Source: Candidatus Aquivivens invisus (lineage in GTDB: Bacteria; Omnitrophota; Gorgyraeia; Aquiviventales; Aquiviventaceae). From it: a stretch of 59,925 nucleotides of DNA. Below, piece by piece: positions 25,166 to 33,759 of the stretch (the stretch's first letter is position 1; each line of letters begins with the position of its first letter). The stretch lies in assembly GCA_001804415.1 (NCBI GenBank), contig MHGA01000041.1, forward strand, positions 1-59,925. Reading direction: 5' to 3'. Below the pieces are notes generated by a model, which was not told where the DNA came from, made no database searches, and saw only the letters and a program-made list of their open reading frames with translations. The translations under genes and the position numbers were made by a program.

Positions 25166-25213
25166 GTCCAGATGGTGTCATGTGATACACACGCAAGCTT
25201 TCTCGGGTCAGAG

Positions 25214-25286
25214 TGGGCCGTGCAGGAATCGAACCTGCAACACCCTGATTAAGAGTCAGGTGCTCTGCCGATTGAGCTAACGGCCC
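25214..25286 (-). tRNA. tRNA-Lys (CTT)
   Basis: Acceptor GGGCCGT/ACGGCCC, D arm TAGCTCAATCGGCAGA, anticodon loop CTCTTAA (anticodon CTT), and T arm TGCAGGTTCGATTCCTGCA. 73 nt; CCA is not encoded. Confidence 0.95.
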
Positions 25287-25320
25287 GAAACTGTGGAGCC
25301 AAAACGGAGGTTTGTGTCAT

Positions 25321-25391
25321 GTGAAATGTGGAATGTGGAATGGAAATCAAAAAAATCTTTTCCATTACACATCGCACATTACACCTTACAC
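25321..25391 (-). repeat. Heptad array in two inverted arms between tRNA genes
   Basis: The left arm is GTGAAAT, GTGGAAT, GTGGAAT; the right arm is CATTACA, CATCGCA, CATTACA, CCTTACA. The arms are approximate reverse complements around an A/T-rich centre. It is the only array in the set not tied to a protein-gene stop codon; it lies 3' of tRNA-Arg. Confidence 0.7.
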
Positions 25392-25415
25392 AAGCCTGAG
25401 CCTTGCCTGAGAAAG

Positions 25416-25489
25416 CGCGCCCGGCAGGATTTGAACCCGCTGCCTCCTGGTTCGAAGCCAGGCGCTCTATCCAAGTGAGCTACGGGCGC
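25416..25489 (-). tRNA. tRNA-Arg (TCG)
   Basis: Acceptor GCGCCCG/CGGGCGC, D arm TAGCTCACTTGGATAGA, anticodon stem CCTGG/CCAGG with loop CTTCGAA (anticodon TCG), and T arm GCGGGTTCAAATCCTGC. 74 nt; CCA is not encoded. Confidence 0.94.
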
Positions 25490-25546
25490 AGATCACGTCG
25501 CCGTGCAAAAAAGATATTGTAACAGAGAATACGCGCGGAGCGGCAT

Positions 25547-26926
25547 CTATCGGCTGAGGCGATAGGGGTCTAAGAGGCGCCGGGCGGAAGCCGGACTGAG
25601 CCATCCACGGGCGACGACGAGATCCTGAATCGACCGACCGGAAGCCAGAGACTCTTTGGCCACCTTGGCGGCGTTGAGGTAGCCGAGATGGGGATTGAGC
25701 GCCGTGACCAACGCCAGGCTGCGCTTCGCGTAGGCTCCGCACCGCTGGGCATTCGCCCGGATGCCGCTGACACAGCGGGTCGCAAAGACGTGGGTGGCGG
25801 TGGTGAGCAGCGCCATCGCTTGGAGGAGGTTATAGGCGATGACGGGCATCATCACGTTGAGCTCCAACTGCCCCGCTTGAACGGCGTAGGCGACGGTGGC
25901 ATCATGCCCCAAGACTTGGAATCCCACCATATCGACCATCTCGGCGACGACCGGATTGACCTTGCCCGGCATGATGGAAGACCCCGGCTGCACCGTGGGC
26001 AGCTCGATTTCTCCCAACCCCGTATTCGGGCCGGAACTGAGCAGCCGCAGATCATTGGCGATGCGAATCAGCTCAAGGGCGTAGGCCCGCAGCGCGCCGG
26101 AGAAGCGCGCGAAATCCGCCGCGCTCTGCATGCGCTCCATCAGATCCTCAGCCGAATGCACGGGCAGCTGCGTCCAGCGGCGCAGCGCCTGAAGGGCCAG
26201 CCGACGATATCGCGGGTGCGCGTTCATGCCGGTGCCCACGGCCGTCCCGCCCAGGTTGAGTTCCTGCAACGCCTCAGCCGAGCAGGCGACGGCTTCCCGC
26301 GCCTTCCTCACGGCTACCGCATACGCGCCGAATTCCCGGCCCAGGCGGACCGGCACGGCGTCCTGGAGATGGGTGCGTCCCGATTTGACGATGCCGCCAA
26401 ACTGCCGGGCCTTCCGGCTCAACACCGCCTCCAACCGCGCCATCGAGTCGACGAGTGCTGGCTGCGCCATCAAACAGGCCAGCCGAATCGCGGTCGGGAT
26501 CGTGTCGTTGGTCGACTGCGCCATGTTGACGTGGTCGTTCGGATGCAGGAAGCGGTACGTCCCCCGGCGGGCGCCGAGCAGCTCGTTGGCGCGATTGGCG
26601 ATGACCTCGTTGACGTTCATGTTGAACGACGTCCCCGCGCCGGCTTGATAGACGTCGACAACGAACTGGTCGTCGAACCGCCCCCTCAACACCTCATCGC
26701 ACGCGCGCGCGATGGCGGAGCCGAATCGGCGCGGCAGGCACCCCACGGCCACGTTGGCGTGCGCCGCCGCCTTCTTGATCAGCGCCATGGCCCGCACCAT
26801 CCCCTGATGGAGACGCAACCCGCTGATGGGGAAATTCTCAACCGCGCGGTGTGTCTGGATGCCGTAATACGCCCGTGAGGGGATGCGCCTCGTGCCGAGG
26901 GAGTCGCGCTCAAGGCGGGTTGCCAT
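25547..26926 (-). CDS. Aspartate ammonia-lyase / class II fumarase family enzyme
   Basis: The ORF track begins at 27085, but the natural start is the ATG at 26926 (MATRLERDSLG), 7 nt after the oxidoreductase stop, giving 459 residues. Family motifs: GAGTSFNMNVNEVIANRA, STNDTIPTAIRL, GRTHLQDAVPVRLG and the signature GSSIMPGKVNPV. QDAVPVRLGREF fits aspartases slightly better than fumarases, but the two cannot be separated with certainty. Either would feed or drain fumarate next to the ferredoxin oxidoreductase operon. Confidence 0.82.
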   Translation of the reverse strand: MATRLERDSLGTRRIPSRAYYGIQTHRAVENFPISGLRLHQGMVRAMALIKKAAAHANVAVGCLPRRFGSAIARACDEVLRGRFDDQFVVDVYQAGAGTSFNMNVNEVIANRANELLGARRGTYRFLHPNDHVNMAQSTNDTIPTAIRLACLMAQPALVDSMARLEAVLSRKARQFGGIVKSGRTHLQDAVPVRLGREFGAYAVAVRKAREAVACSAEALQELNLGGTAVGTGMNAHPRYRRLALQALRRWTQLPVHSAEDLMERMQSAADFARFSGALRAYALELIRIANDLRLLSSGPNTGLGEIELPTVQPGSSIMPGKVNPVVAEMVDMVGFQVLGHDATVAYAVQAGQLELNVMMPVIAYNLLQAMALLTTATHVFATRCVSGIRANAQRCGAYAKRSLALVTALNPHLGYLNAAKVAKESLASGRSIQDLVVARGWLSPASARRLLDPYRLSR

Positions 26927-26933
26927 GCCGGAT

Positions 26934-27788
26934 TTAATCGAACTCCGCGAAGATTTCTTCGAGCCGTGGGGGGCTTGAGGCTTGCGCCGATTTGATGATG
27001 TTAGCGACCCCTTCCTCAAACGTCGGCTGCCGGACCTGATAGAACACGCCGAGGTAGGTCTTGTCCGTCTGCAGCGCCAACTCAAACGCCTTCACGCGAT
27101 TCGTCACGTCGTGGTCTTTGGGCAGCTCCCCCAGCCTCGCCGGCATCATCTTGTAGGTGTTGTAGAACGTGATGCAGGGGCTGATCACGTTGACGAACGC
27201 AAACCCCTTGTGCTCCATCGCCTTCGTGATGAGGTCCGAGAGCTCGCGGGGCTTACCGGAATAGCCTTGGCCGACGAAGGTGGCGCCATAGGCGATGAGC
27301 ATTGCCAGCGGATTGATCGGCTGCTCGATGTTTCCATAGGGGGTGGAGCCGGCTTGAAATCCGACGGGCGAGGTGGGTGAGTACTGGCCTTTCGTCAGCC
27401 CGTAGGTCGAGTTGTCCATGACGAGGTAGGTGAAGCCGGGGTTGCGGCGGGCCGCGTGGGGAATGTGGCCGCCGCCGATGGCAAAGCCATCCCCGTCTCC
27501 GCCGACGCCGATCACATGCAGCGACGGATTCGCGAGCTTCACCCCCAGCGCGACGGGCAGCACGCGCCCGTGGACGCTGTGGAACCCGTACGACTTGATG
27601 AAGCCCGGCGTGCGGCCTGAGCAACCGATACCGGAGACCACCACGAGATCCTTCGGGTTGATCTTCAGGCCCGCGAGGGAGTTGTAGAGCGACGACAGGA
27701 CCCCGAAGTCGCCACACCCGGGGCACCAAATGGGGTGTTCGTCGGTCTTATAACTTTGGGGCAAGATCTCGACGTCGGCTGTGGACAT
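26934..27788 (-). CDS. 2-oxoacid:ferredoxin oxidoreductase, beta subunit (module 1)
   Basis: From the ATG at 27788 (GGAGG upstream) this is a 284-residue beta subunit. It carries WCPGCGDFGV and the thiamine-diphosphate site GVGGDGDGFAIGGGHI...MDNSTYGLTKGQYSPT. With the alpha subunit it interconverts 2-oxoacids and acyl-CoA using ferredoxin. It overlaps the alpha gene by 41 nt. Whether the substrate is 2-oxoglutarate or pyruvate cannot be decided from motifs alone. Confidence 0.88.
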   Translation of the reverse strand: MSTADVEILPQSYKTDEHPIWCPGCGDFGVLSSLYNSLAGLKINPKDLVVVSGIGCSGRTPGFIKSYGFHSVHGRVLPVALGVKLANPSLHVIGVGGDGDGFAIGGGHIPHAARRNPGFTYLVMDNSTYGLTKGQYSPTSPVGFQAGSTPYGNIEQPINPLAMLIAYGATFVGQGYSGKPRELSDLITKAMEHKGFAFVNVISPCITFYNTYKMMPARLGELPKDHDVTNRVKAFELALQTDKTYLGVFYQVRQPTFEEGVANIIKSAQASSPPRLEEIFAEFD

Positions 27789-29505
27789 GGTTGGCCGCCT
27801 CCTCAATCTTGTCGAAAATCTCTTTGGGCGTGAAGGGCAACCCCACGCACTTGTTCAATTGGATGAAGTCATACGCAAACCGCTTGCGCAGCAGGGTGGC
27901 GAACTGCCCGGTGAAATTGACTTCTGGAATGATGACCGCCTTCGTGCCGTTGATGAACTCCGTGAGTTTCGCCAGCGGCTGCGGGTAGAGGATTTTCGTG
28001 TGCAGCGCGCCGACGGAATACCCTTGGTCCTGCGCCATCTGTACCGCTTCGCGGATCACCCCTTCGGTGGATCCCCAGCCGATGACGCCGATCTCCGGAT
28101 GGGCCTCCCCGTAGAAGCGCACCAGCTCGTTGGCGATCGACTCCACAGCATGGAACTTGCCGTAGCGCTTCTGCGTCAGGCGCAGATGATTCTCGTGGTC
28201 CGACGCGGCGGGGTAGCCGATCTCGGTATGTTCCAGCCCTTCGGCGACGTACCCGCCGCCTTCCATCCCAGGGGCTGACATCGGAGAGATGTGATCGGGG
28301 GTAAAGCGGTAGCGCTGGTAGCCTCTGAGTTCCTCCGTGGTGGGCTTGCGACGCTCCACGAGGGGAACCGTGGAGGGGTCGGGAACCGGCACGGTCGCTT
28401 TCCGATGGCCCAGGTATTGGTCGGAGAGCACGATGACCGGCATCTGGAACTGTTCCGCCAGATTGAACGCCCGCATGATCCCGTAGAAACAATCCTCGAC
28501 GCTAGTGAGCGCCATCACGATCCTCGGGCAGTTGCCGTGCCCTCCGTAGACGGCGAGATAGAGGTCGCCCTGCTCGGTCTTCGTTGGCATCCCGGTGGAG
28601 GGGCCGACGCGCTGGACATCGACGATGACGGCGGGAAGTTCAGCGACCACGGCCAATCCGATCATCTCGGTCATCAGGGAGTAGCCGGGACCCGAGGTGG
28701 CCGTCATGGCTTTCTTGCCTGCGTAGGAAGCCCCGAGCACCACCCCGACCGCCGAAATCTCGTCTTCGGTTTGCACGACATAGCCTCCGATCTTCGGCAG
28801 CTCCTTGGCGAGAAACTCCATGATGTCGGTGGCCGGCGTGATCGGATAGCCGGCGTAGATACGGCAGCCGGCCGCAATCGCCCCCAACCCCAGCGACTCG
28901 TTCCCGGAGAGCACCAGCTCCTTCGTCTTGCGAGATCCTCGGCCCAGCCGGATGTCGTCGCGCTTGGGCTGCTGCACGGCGTAGTCGGCTCCGACGCGCA
29001 GCGCCAACAGGTTTTTCTGCACGATCGCCTCGCCCTTGCGGGCGAAACGCTCCTTGAGGAGGTCCTCAAAGACCTCAAACGAAATGTCAAACAACCGGCT
29101 CAACACCCCCAGCGCCACGATGTTCTTCGTCAGCTTGACGCCCACCTTCTCCGTCGCCAGGGAGGTCATCGGAATGCCGTAGTGAATGACGGCGCCATTC
29201 GCCGGTGGGGTGAAACTATCGGCATCGTAGACCAGCGCCCCGCCGGAACGAACGTCCTGCGCATGCTTCTGGTACGCCTCTTCGTTAAAGGCGACCAGCA
29301 CATCCACCGCCGCCCCCTGCGAAAGGAGCAGTGCATTGGAGGCCCGCACCTGATAGTTTGCGTGTCCTCCTTTGATCTCTGCCGGGTACGTCCGGAAGGT
29401 GTAGATCTCAAAGCCGGCTCGAGCCAACGTCAAGGTCAACAGCTCCCCGGTGCTGATGACCCCTTCCCCACCTTCCCCACCGACGCGAAAGACGTAATCC
29501 GTCAT
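27748..29505 (-). CDS. 2-oxoacid:ferredoxin oxidoreductase, fused gamma-alpha subunit (module 1)
   Basis: A 585-residue protein. The N-terminal gamma domain (about 1-180) shows FRVGGEGGEGVISTGELL and TYPAEIKGGHANYQVRAS; the alpha domain (about 200-585) shows GNESLGLGAIAAGCRIYAGY, TSGPGYSLMTEMIG and RVGPSTGMPTKTEQGDL. This fusion is typical of the two-subunit (Kor-like) type. It starts 1 nt after the stop of the PP-loop gene. Confidence 0.88.
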   Translation of the reverse strand: MTDYVFRVGGEGGEGVISTGELLTLTLARAGFEIYTFRTYPAEIKGGHANYQVRASNALLLSQGAAVDVLVAFNEEAYQKHAQDVRSGGALVYDADSFTPPANGAVIHYGIPMTSLATEKVGVKLTKNIVALGVLSRLFDISFEVFEDLLKERFARKGEAIVQKNLLALRVGADYAVQQPKRDDIRLGRGSRKTKELVLSGNESLGLGAIAAGCRIYAGYPITPATDIMEFLAKELPKIGGYVVQTEDEISAVGVVLGASYAGKKAMTATSGPGYSLMTEMIGLAVVAELPAVIVDVQRVGPSTGMPTKTEQGDLYLAVYGGHGNCPRIVMALTSVEDCFYGIMRAFNLAEQFQMPVIVLSDQYLGHRKATVPVPDPSTVPLVERRKPTTEELRGYQRYRFTPDHISPMSAPGMEGGGYVAEGLEHTEIGYPAASDHENHLRLTQKRYGKFHAVESIANELVRFYGEAHPEIGVIGWGSTEGVIREAVQMAQDQGYSVGALHTKILYPQPLAKLTEFINGTKAVIIPEVNFTGQFATLLRKRFAYDFIQLNKCVGLPFTPKEIFDKIEEAANHVHSRRRDLAPKL

Positions 29506-29506
29506 C

Positions 29507-30487
29507 TTAAAGTTTCACCGCATCCTGAGGCCTCGACGAGACCGTGTCCCGTGGCATCGACCACGCCCGCCCATTGACAAAAAACTCCAGCGCGCCCTCG
29601 GGCAACTTTTCCTCCTTGGTGTGTTGCACGATCAAGGAGACCGCCGGATCCCGCACCTCTTCGCTCCACGGTCCCACCACGAGGGCGGACGGCCCCGCGA
29701 ACCTCGGCCGGAGGCACGCATACCCTTCCTGCGCATGGCCCTCCAGCAGCAGGTTTTCCAGCTCATTACGCCCGATGATGATTTTGGTCGTCGGGCCGAT
29801 GCGGAAATGCCGTCCGAGGGCCAGGAGCTCCATGTCTTTGGTCGTCGGGCGCTCGTCATGCGCAAAGAGATCCTTCGCCTTCTTGGCGAAATGCTCATCG
29901 GTGAGCTGGCAGCCTCCCGCCGCTTGGGAGTACTCGGTCATCCCCCGCTCGCTGGCCAGGGCCAGCTGTTCGTGACGGGACCGGCCGGAGACGCGCAGCA
30001 GGCGGCTGCGATCCACCACCCCCAGGAGCTCCGGCAACGTCGGGTCCAAGAGGTGGGCGGAGAGCGGCCGCAGCAGCAACCCTTCCAGCCCGCTCTCGGC
30101 TTCGATCAGATCCAGCGGCCGGCGCCGTTGGGACATCGGCCGCTGCCCGAGCACCTCGCCCGTGACGACGAATCCGGCGCCGATTTCCTCCAGATAGCAC
30201 TTCGCCAAGCGGAACATGTAGATGCGGCAATCGACGCACGGATTCATCCCCGCGCCATAGCCGTACTTCGGGTGACGAATGACCTCGAGGTAGGCCTCTC
30301 CAACGTTTAAGACCATCAGCGGGACGCCCAGCTGATGAGCCGCCGCCACCGCTTTCTGTTTGTCGCAGCAGCCCCAGCTGAGCGAGAGGTAGAGACCGCT
30401 CACCTCGATGCCTTGCTCGAGCATCAAGCGGGCTGCCAGGGCGCTGTCCAGCCCGCCCGAGATGAGCGCCACGCACTTGCGTTCCAT
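29507..30487 (-). CDS. PP-loop ATPase, tRNA thiolation-like sulfurtransferase
   Basis: From the ATG at 30487 this is a 326-residue protein. VALISGGLDSALAARLM is the PP-loop that adenylates a base, followed by GMNPCVDCRIYMF with two cysteines and TGEVLGQRPMSQ. This resembles MnmA/ThiI-type enzymes that thiolate tRNA uridines, with an unfamiliar C-terminal domain (FRIGPTTKIIIGRNE). The track start at 30544 begins inside an octad array. Its place between redox genes suggests an iron-sulfur or sulfur link. Confidence 0.7.
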   Translation of the reverse strand: MERKCVALISGGLDSALAARLMLEQGIEVSGLYLSLSWGCCDKQKAVAAAHQLGVPLMVLNVGEAYLEVIRHPKYGYGAGMNPCVDCRIYMFRLAKCYLEEIGAGFVVTGEVLGQRPMSQRRRPLDLIEAESGLEGLLLRPLSAHLLDPTLPELLGVVDRSRLLRVSGRSRHEQLALASERGMTEYSQAAGGCQLTDEHFAKKAKDLFAHDERPTTKDMELLALGRHFRIGPTTKIIIGRNELENLLLEGHAQEGYACLRPRFAGPSALVVGPWSEEVRDPAVSLIVQHTKEEKLPEGALEFFVNGRAWSMPRDTVSSRPQDAVKL

Positions 30488-30498
30488 GAACATCAAAA

Positions 30499-30580
30499 CG
30501 TTTGCGCGTTTGCGCGTTGTCGCGTTCGCGCGTTGACTCTTCAACGCGCCAACCCGCTAACCCGCAAACGCGGCAACCCC
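30499..30580 (-). repeat. Octad array (two inverted arms) beside the Rieske gene stop
   Basis: 8-nt units around GTTTGCGC on the left and AACCCGCN on the right, meeting in GCGCGTTGA/TCAACGCGC, so the arms can pair. It ends at 30580; the Rieske stop is 30582-30584. Confidence 0.7.
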
Positions 30581-30581
30581 G

Positions 30582-30887
30582 TTACACGGACACGAGGATC
30601 TCGTCGCCTTCGACGGTGATCGGAAACGCCTGAACTGACACCGAGGGGTCAAACGCGCACGTCCCGTTCGCCACGTCGTATTCCCACCCGTGCCAGGGAC
30701 AGGTGACGGTCGTGCCGGAGAGGCTGCCTTCCCCGAGCGGCCCGCCGCGGTGCTTACACGTATTGTCAATCGCGTAGAACGTGCCGTCGACGTTGAAGAC
30801 CGCCAGGGTCCTGCCCCCCGCCTCGATCACCTTACCCGTGCCGGCAGGGATTTCGCTCACCTTCGCCACTCGTGTTCCCTGTGCCAT
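30582..30887 (-). CDS. Rieske-type [2Fe-2S] ferredoxin
   Basis: A 101-residue soluble protein with both Rieske boxes, CKHRGG (CxH) and CPWHGWEYD (CxxH), which bind a [2Fe-2S] cluster through two Cys and two His. It resembles the small ferredoxins of dioxygenases and NirD-like proteins. It has no signal peptide. Standing between two ferredoxin oxidoreductase modules, it is a candidate electron carrier. Heptad arrays lie at both ends. Confidence 0.85.
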   Translation of the reverse strand: MAQGTRVAKVSEIPAGTGKVIEAGGRTLAVFNVDGTFYAIDNTCKHRGGPLGEGSLSGTTVTCPWHGWEYDVANGTCAFDPSVSVQAFPITVEGDEILVSV

Positions 30888-30899
30888 TGCCTCCCCCTG

Positions 30900-30930
30900 C
30901 TTGTCGCGTGTCGCCTGTCACTTGTCACGC
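30900..30930 (-). repeat. Heptad array (four units) beside the module 2 beta stop
   Basis: The units CTTGTCG, CGTGTCG, CCTGTCA, CTTGTCA (plus sense) end two to three bases before the stop at 30933-30935. Confidence 0.8.
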
Positions 30931-30932
30931 TC

Positions 30933-31793
30933 TTAAATGAAATCCTCCATAATCGCGGCCAGGTCGTTGCGATGCAACGGCTGCTTCACCAGAGGCGTGC
31001 CGCTGCGCAGGGCGGGCTCTTCATCTTCATAGGTCGGACGCTCGACTTTGTAGAACACGCCGATCGGGATGCGCGCCCCCCACTCAAAGGCCTTTTCAAG
31101 GCCCAAGCGGAAATCCGAGGTATCGTGGCGCTCGTCTTCCAACTTGTAGACCCGTTCGCGGAACCACGGGTAGGTGTTGTGCTTGTTGTACGTCACGCAC
31201 GGCGAGAAGACATCGACCAGCGCGAACCCCTTGTGCTCAATCGCGCCTTTCATGAGCTGGGCCAAATGCAGATTCTCCCCGGAGAAGCCGCGCGCGACGT
31301 AGGTCGCCCCGCATGTCAGCGCCAGCGCGACGGGATTCAGCGCCAGCTCAATCGTCCCTTCCGGGGTGGATTTGGTGCGGATATCTTTTTCCGTCGTGGG
31401 GGACGCCTGCCCGGTCGTGAGCCCGTAAATCTGGTTGTCCATGACGATGTACGTCATGTCGACGTTGCGGCGGCAGGTGTGCACGAAGTGCCCCACGCCG
31501 ATGCCGTAGCCATCGCCGTCTCCGCCCGTCGCGATCACCGTCAGGGCGTGGTTGCCCAACTTCGCCCCCGTCGCCACGGGCAGGGAGCGGCCATGCAGCC
31601 CGTGAAAGCCATAGGCGTTGAGAAAGCCGGGGAGGTTCGATGAGCACCCGATGCCCGACACCACCTGAACCTGATGGGGCGGGATCTCCAACTCAGCCAG
31701 GGCCCGTTGGAGCGAGTTGAGCACGCCGAAATCCCCGCATCCCGGGCACCAATCCGGCTTGATCTTCCCGATGTATTCTTTCACCTGCGCCAT
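30933..31793 (-). CDS. 2-oxoacid:ferredoxin oxidoreductase, beta subunit (module 2)
   Basis: A 286-residue beta subunit with WCPGCGDFGVLNSLQRAL, SGIGCSSNLPGF and the thiamine-diphosphate site ATGGDGDGYGIGVGH...MDNQIYGLTTGQ. It is clearly a paralogue of module 1 rather than a recent copy. It is partnered with the alpha gene about 100 nt upstream across a heptad array. Its substrate is not determined. Confidence 0.88.
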   Translation of the reverse strand: MAQVKEYIGKIKPDWCPGCGDFGVLNSLQRALAELEIPPHQVQVVSGIGCSSNLPGFLNAYGFHGLHGRSLPVATGAKLGNHALTVIATGGDGDGYGIGVGHFVHTCRRNVDMTYIVMDNQIYGLTTGQASPTTEKDIRTKSTPEGTIELALNPVALALTCGATYVARGFSGENLHLAQLMKGAIEHKGFALVDVFSPCVTYNKHNTYPWFRERVYKLEDERHDTSDFRLGLEKAFEWGARIPIGVFYKVERPTYEDEEPALRSGTPLVKQPLHRNDLAAIMEDFI

Positions 31794-31820
31794 GCCCTAC
31801 CTCCGGAACTCCCCCGTGGT

Positions 31821-31890
31821 GACAAGGGACAAGGGACAAGCGACAAGTTGAAGAACGCGCTTGTCGCATGCCGCTTGTCGCATGTCGCTG
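31821..31890 (-). repeat. Heptad array in two inverted arms beside the module 2 alpha stop
   Basis: The left arm is GACAAGG, GACAAGG, GACAAGC, GACAAG; the right arm is CTTGTCG, CATGCCG, CTTGTCG, CATGTCG. The arms are reverse-complementary with a 12-nt loop. It ends about 4 nt before the stop at 31894. Confidence 0.85.
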
Positions 31891-31893
31891 CTC

Positions 31894-33735
31894 TCAGTGC
31901 TGCCTCGCGGCTTCCGCTCCGATCGCCGGATTCTCAACGGGCGAGAAGTCCGGCGGGAGGCCTTCATCGCTGACCACGCTGACCGTCACCGACTCGGCCG
32001 GTTTGGTCTTCAGGATGGTCCGCGCCTGATCCACAACCTGCTTGAGCTCAAACGGTTCCCCATCGTATTTGCGAAGGTGGTGCTGGATGCTGATGCCGGT
32101 TTCCATCCGGATGAGCTTCACGAGCTGGCCCGTGTAGTTCGCCTCGACCGACATCGTCATGGTGCAGCGCTCAAGCAGCCCACGCACCTCCTGCGTCTGG
32201 AACGGCCAGAGATATCGCAGGCATAGCACGTTGACGTTCAACCCCTCCTTGTGCAACGCCTCCATCGCCTCCAGCATGACCTGGTAGGTCGAGCCCCAGC
32301 CCACCAGCGTCAAGTCCGCGTGGGCCGGGCCGTCGAGCTGCGGCTTCGGAAACTCCTTGAGGAGGAAGCCGATCTTGCGCATGCGCTTGTCCATCATCTT
32401 CACGCGGATGGCGGGGTTCGTGTAGACGTCGCTGATGACGATCCCGTCCTCGTCATGTTCATCCGTCGCCGCCGTGAAGATGGTCCCCTGGGTCCCTGGC
32501 AGCGCCCGCGGCGAGACGCCTGTCGGCGTGTCCGCAAACCGTCGATACGCGCCGTTGGCCTGTGTCACGATGGGCCCGCGCTCGATGGGGATGCGATTCA
32601 GGTCGACCCCCTCAAACGTCTCCAGCCGTTCAGCCAGATACAGGTCCGTGGCGATCATCACGGGGCATTGGTATTGCTCGGCGAGATTGAAGGCCTGGAT
32701 GGCCATGTCGTAGCACTCTTGGAGGGTGCGGGGGGCCAGGATCACCTTGGGGAATTCCCCTTGCGAGGCGCCGAGGAGCTGGAACAAATCGCCCTGCTCG
32801 CTTTTGGTCGGCAGCCCGGTCGAGGGTCCTCCCCGTTGGGCTTCGACAATGACCACTGGCGTCTCGGTCATGGCCGCCTCCCCGACCGCCTCGGTCATCA
32901 GGGCAAAGCCTCCGCCCGAGGTCCCGGTCATGGCGCGCACCCCGACATGTCCCGCGCCGATGGCCATGTTGAGCGAGGCGATCTCATCCTCGCACTGCTT
33001 AACCAACAGCCCGGTCTTCGCGGCGTATGTGACGAGCCAGTGCAGCAGGGAGGAGGCCGGGGTCATGGGATACGCGGAATAGAAGCGGCAGCCGGCCGCG
33101 AGCGCCCCGAAGCCGATCATCGGGTTGCCGCCCGCCAAGGGCCGCCGTTTGCCGTCGCCTGAGCCGATGCGAATGCCACCCGGCGTGAAGTGCGACCGGG
33201 CATGCCCCATCCCTTTGTCAAAGGCCTCGAGGTTGGTGGTGATGACCGCCTCGCCTTTCTTGAGGAAGCGTTCCTTGATGAGCTCTCGTATCGCCTGGGG
33301 ATCCAACCCGAGGACTTGCATCAACGCCCCCATCAGCGCGGTGTTTTGCATCTGCTGGTTGCCGATGAGCTCCATCACCGGCAGGCCGATGAGCTGCACG
33401 TCCTTCTTCAGTCCCTCGCCGGTCGCCTTGAATTTATCGGTGTTATAGAAAACTGCGCCGCCTTCCATCACCCGTTTCGCGTAGCGAGCGAAGGTGTCCT
33501 GATTCAAGGCGACGAGATAGTCGAGCTCATCCCCCTGGGTGAGGACTTTGTGCGTGCCGATGCGGATGTGCATGCACACATGCCCGCCTCGGATCACCGA
33601 CTGGTAGCTGTTGTGCGCGAAGACGTGATAGCCGGATCGCGAGCAGGCCTTCGCGAACGATTCGCCAGCTGAGGCGATCCCGTCTCCCGCCGCCCCGCCG
33701 ATCCACACGGTCAGTTCAGTCTGGGTGTGTGGCAT
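31894..33735 (-). CDS. 2-oxoacid:ferredoxin oxidoreductase, fused gamma-alpha subunit (module 2)
   Basis: A 613-residue gamma-alpha fusion: VWIGGAAGDGIASAGESFAK and SYQSVIRGGHVCMHIR in the gamma part, GNPMIGFGALAAGCRFYSAY, TSGGGFALMTEAVG and RGGPSTGLPTKSEQGDLFQL in the alpha part. Its ATG lies within a heptad (GTGACATG) next to the aldolase stop. Two such modules in one cluster are common in bacteria using a reductive TCA cycle or fermenting 2-oxoacids. Confidence 0.88.
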   Translation of the reverse strand: MPHTQTELTVWIGGAAGDGIASAGESFAKACSRSGYHVFAHNSYQSVIRGGHVCMHIRIGTHKVLTQGDELDYLVALNQDTFARYAKRVMEGGAVFYNTDKFKATGEGLKKDVQLIGLPVMELIGNQQMQNTALMGALMQVLGLDPQAIRELIKERFLKKGEAVITTNLEAFDKGMGHARSHFTPGGIRIGSGDGKRRPLAGGNPMIGFGALAAGCRFYSAYPMTPASSLLHWLVTYAAKTGLLVKQCEDEIASLNMAIGAGHVGVRAMTGTSGGGFALMTEAVGEAAMTETPVVIVEAQRGGPSTGLPTKSEQGDLFQLLGASQGEFPKVILAPRTLQECYDMAIQAFNLAEQYQCPVMIATDLYLAERLETFEGVDLNRIPIERGPIVTQANGAYRRFADTPTGVSPRALPGTQGTIFTAATDEHDEDGIVISDVYTNPAIRVKMMDKRMRKIGFLLKEFPKPQLDGPAHADLTLVGWGSTYQVMLEAMEALHKEGLNVNVLCLRYLWPFQTQEVRGLLERCTMTMSVEANYTGQLVKLIRMETGISIQHHLRKYDGEPFELKQVVDQARTILKTKPAESVTVSVVSDEGLPPDFSPVENPAIGAEAARQH

Positions 33736-33758
33736 GTCACGTGTCGCTTGTCACGTCG
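33733..33758 (-). repeat. Heptad array bridging aldolase stop and module 2 alpha start
   Basis: The units CATGTCA, CGTGTCG, CTTGTCA, CGTCG. The first unit contains the start codon of the gene at 33735, and the last ends 2 nt before the aldolase stop (33760-33762). Confidence 0.75.
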
Positions 33759-33759
33759 T

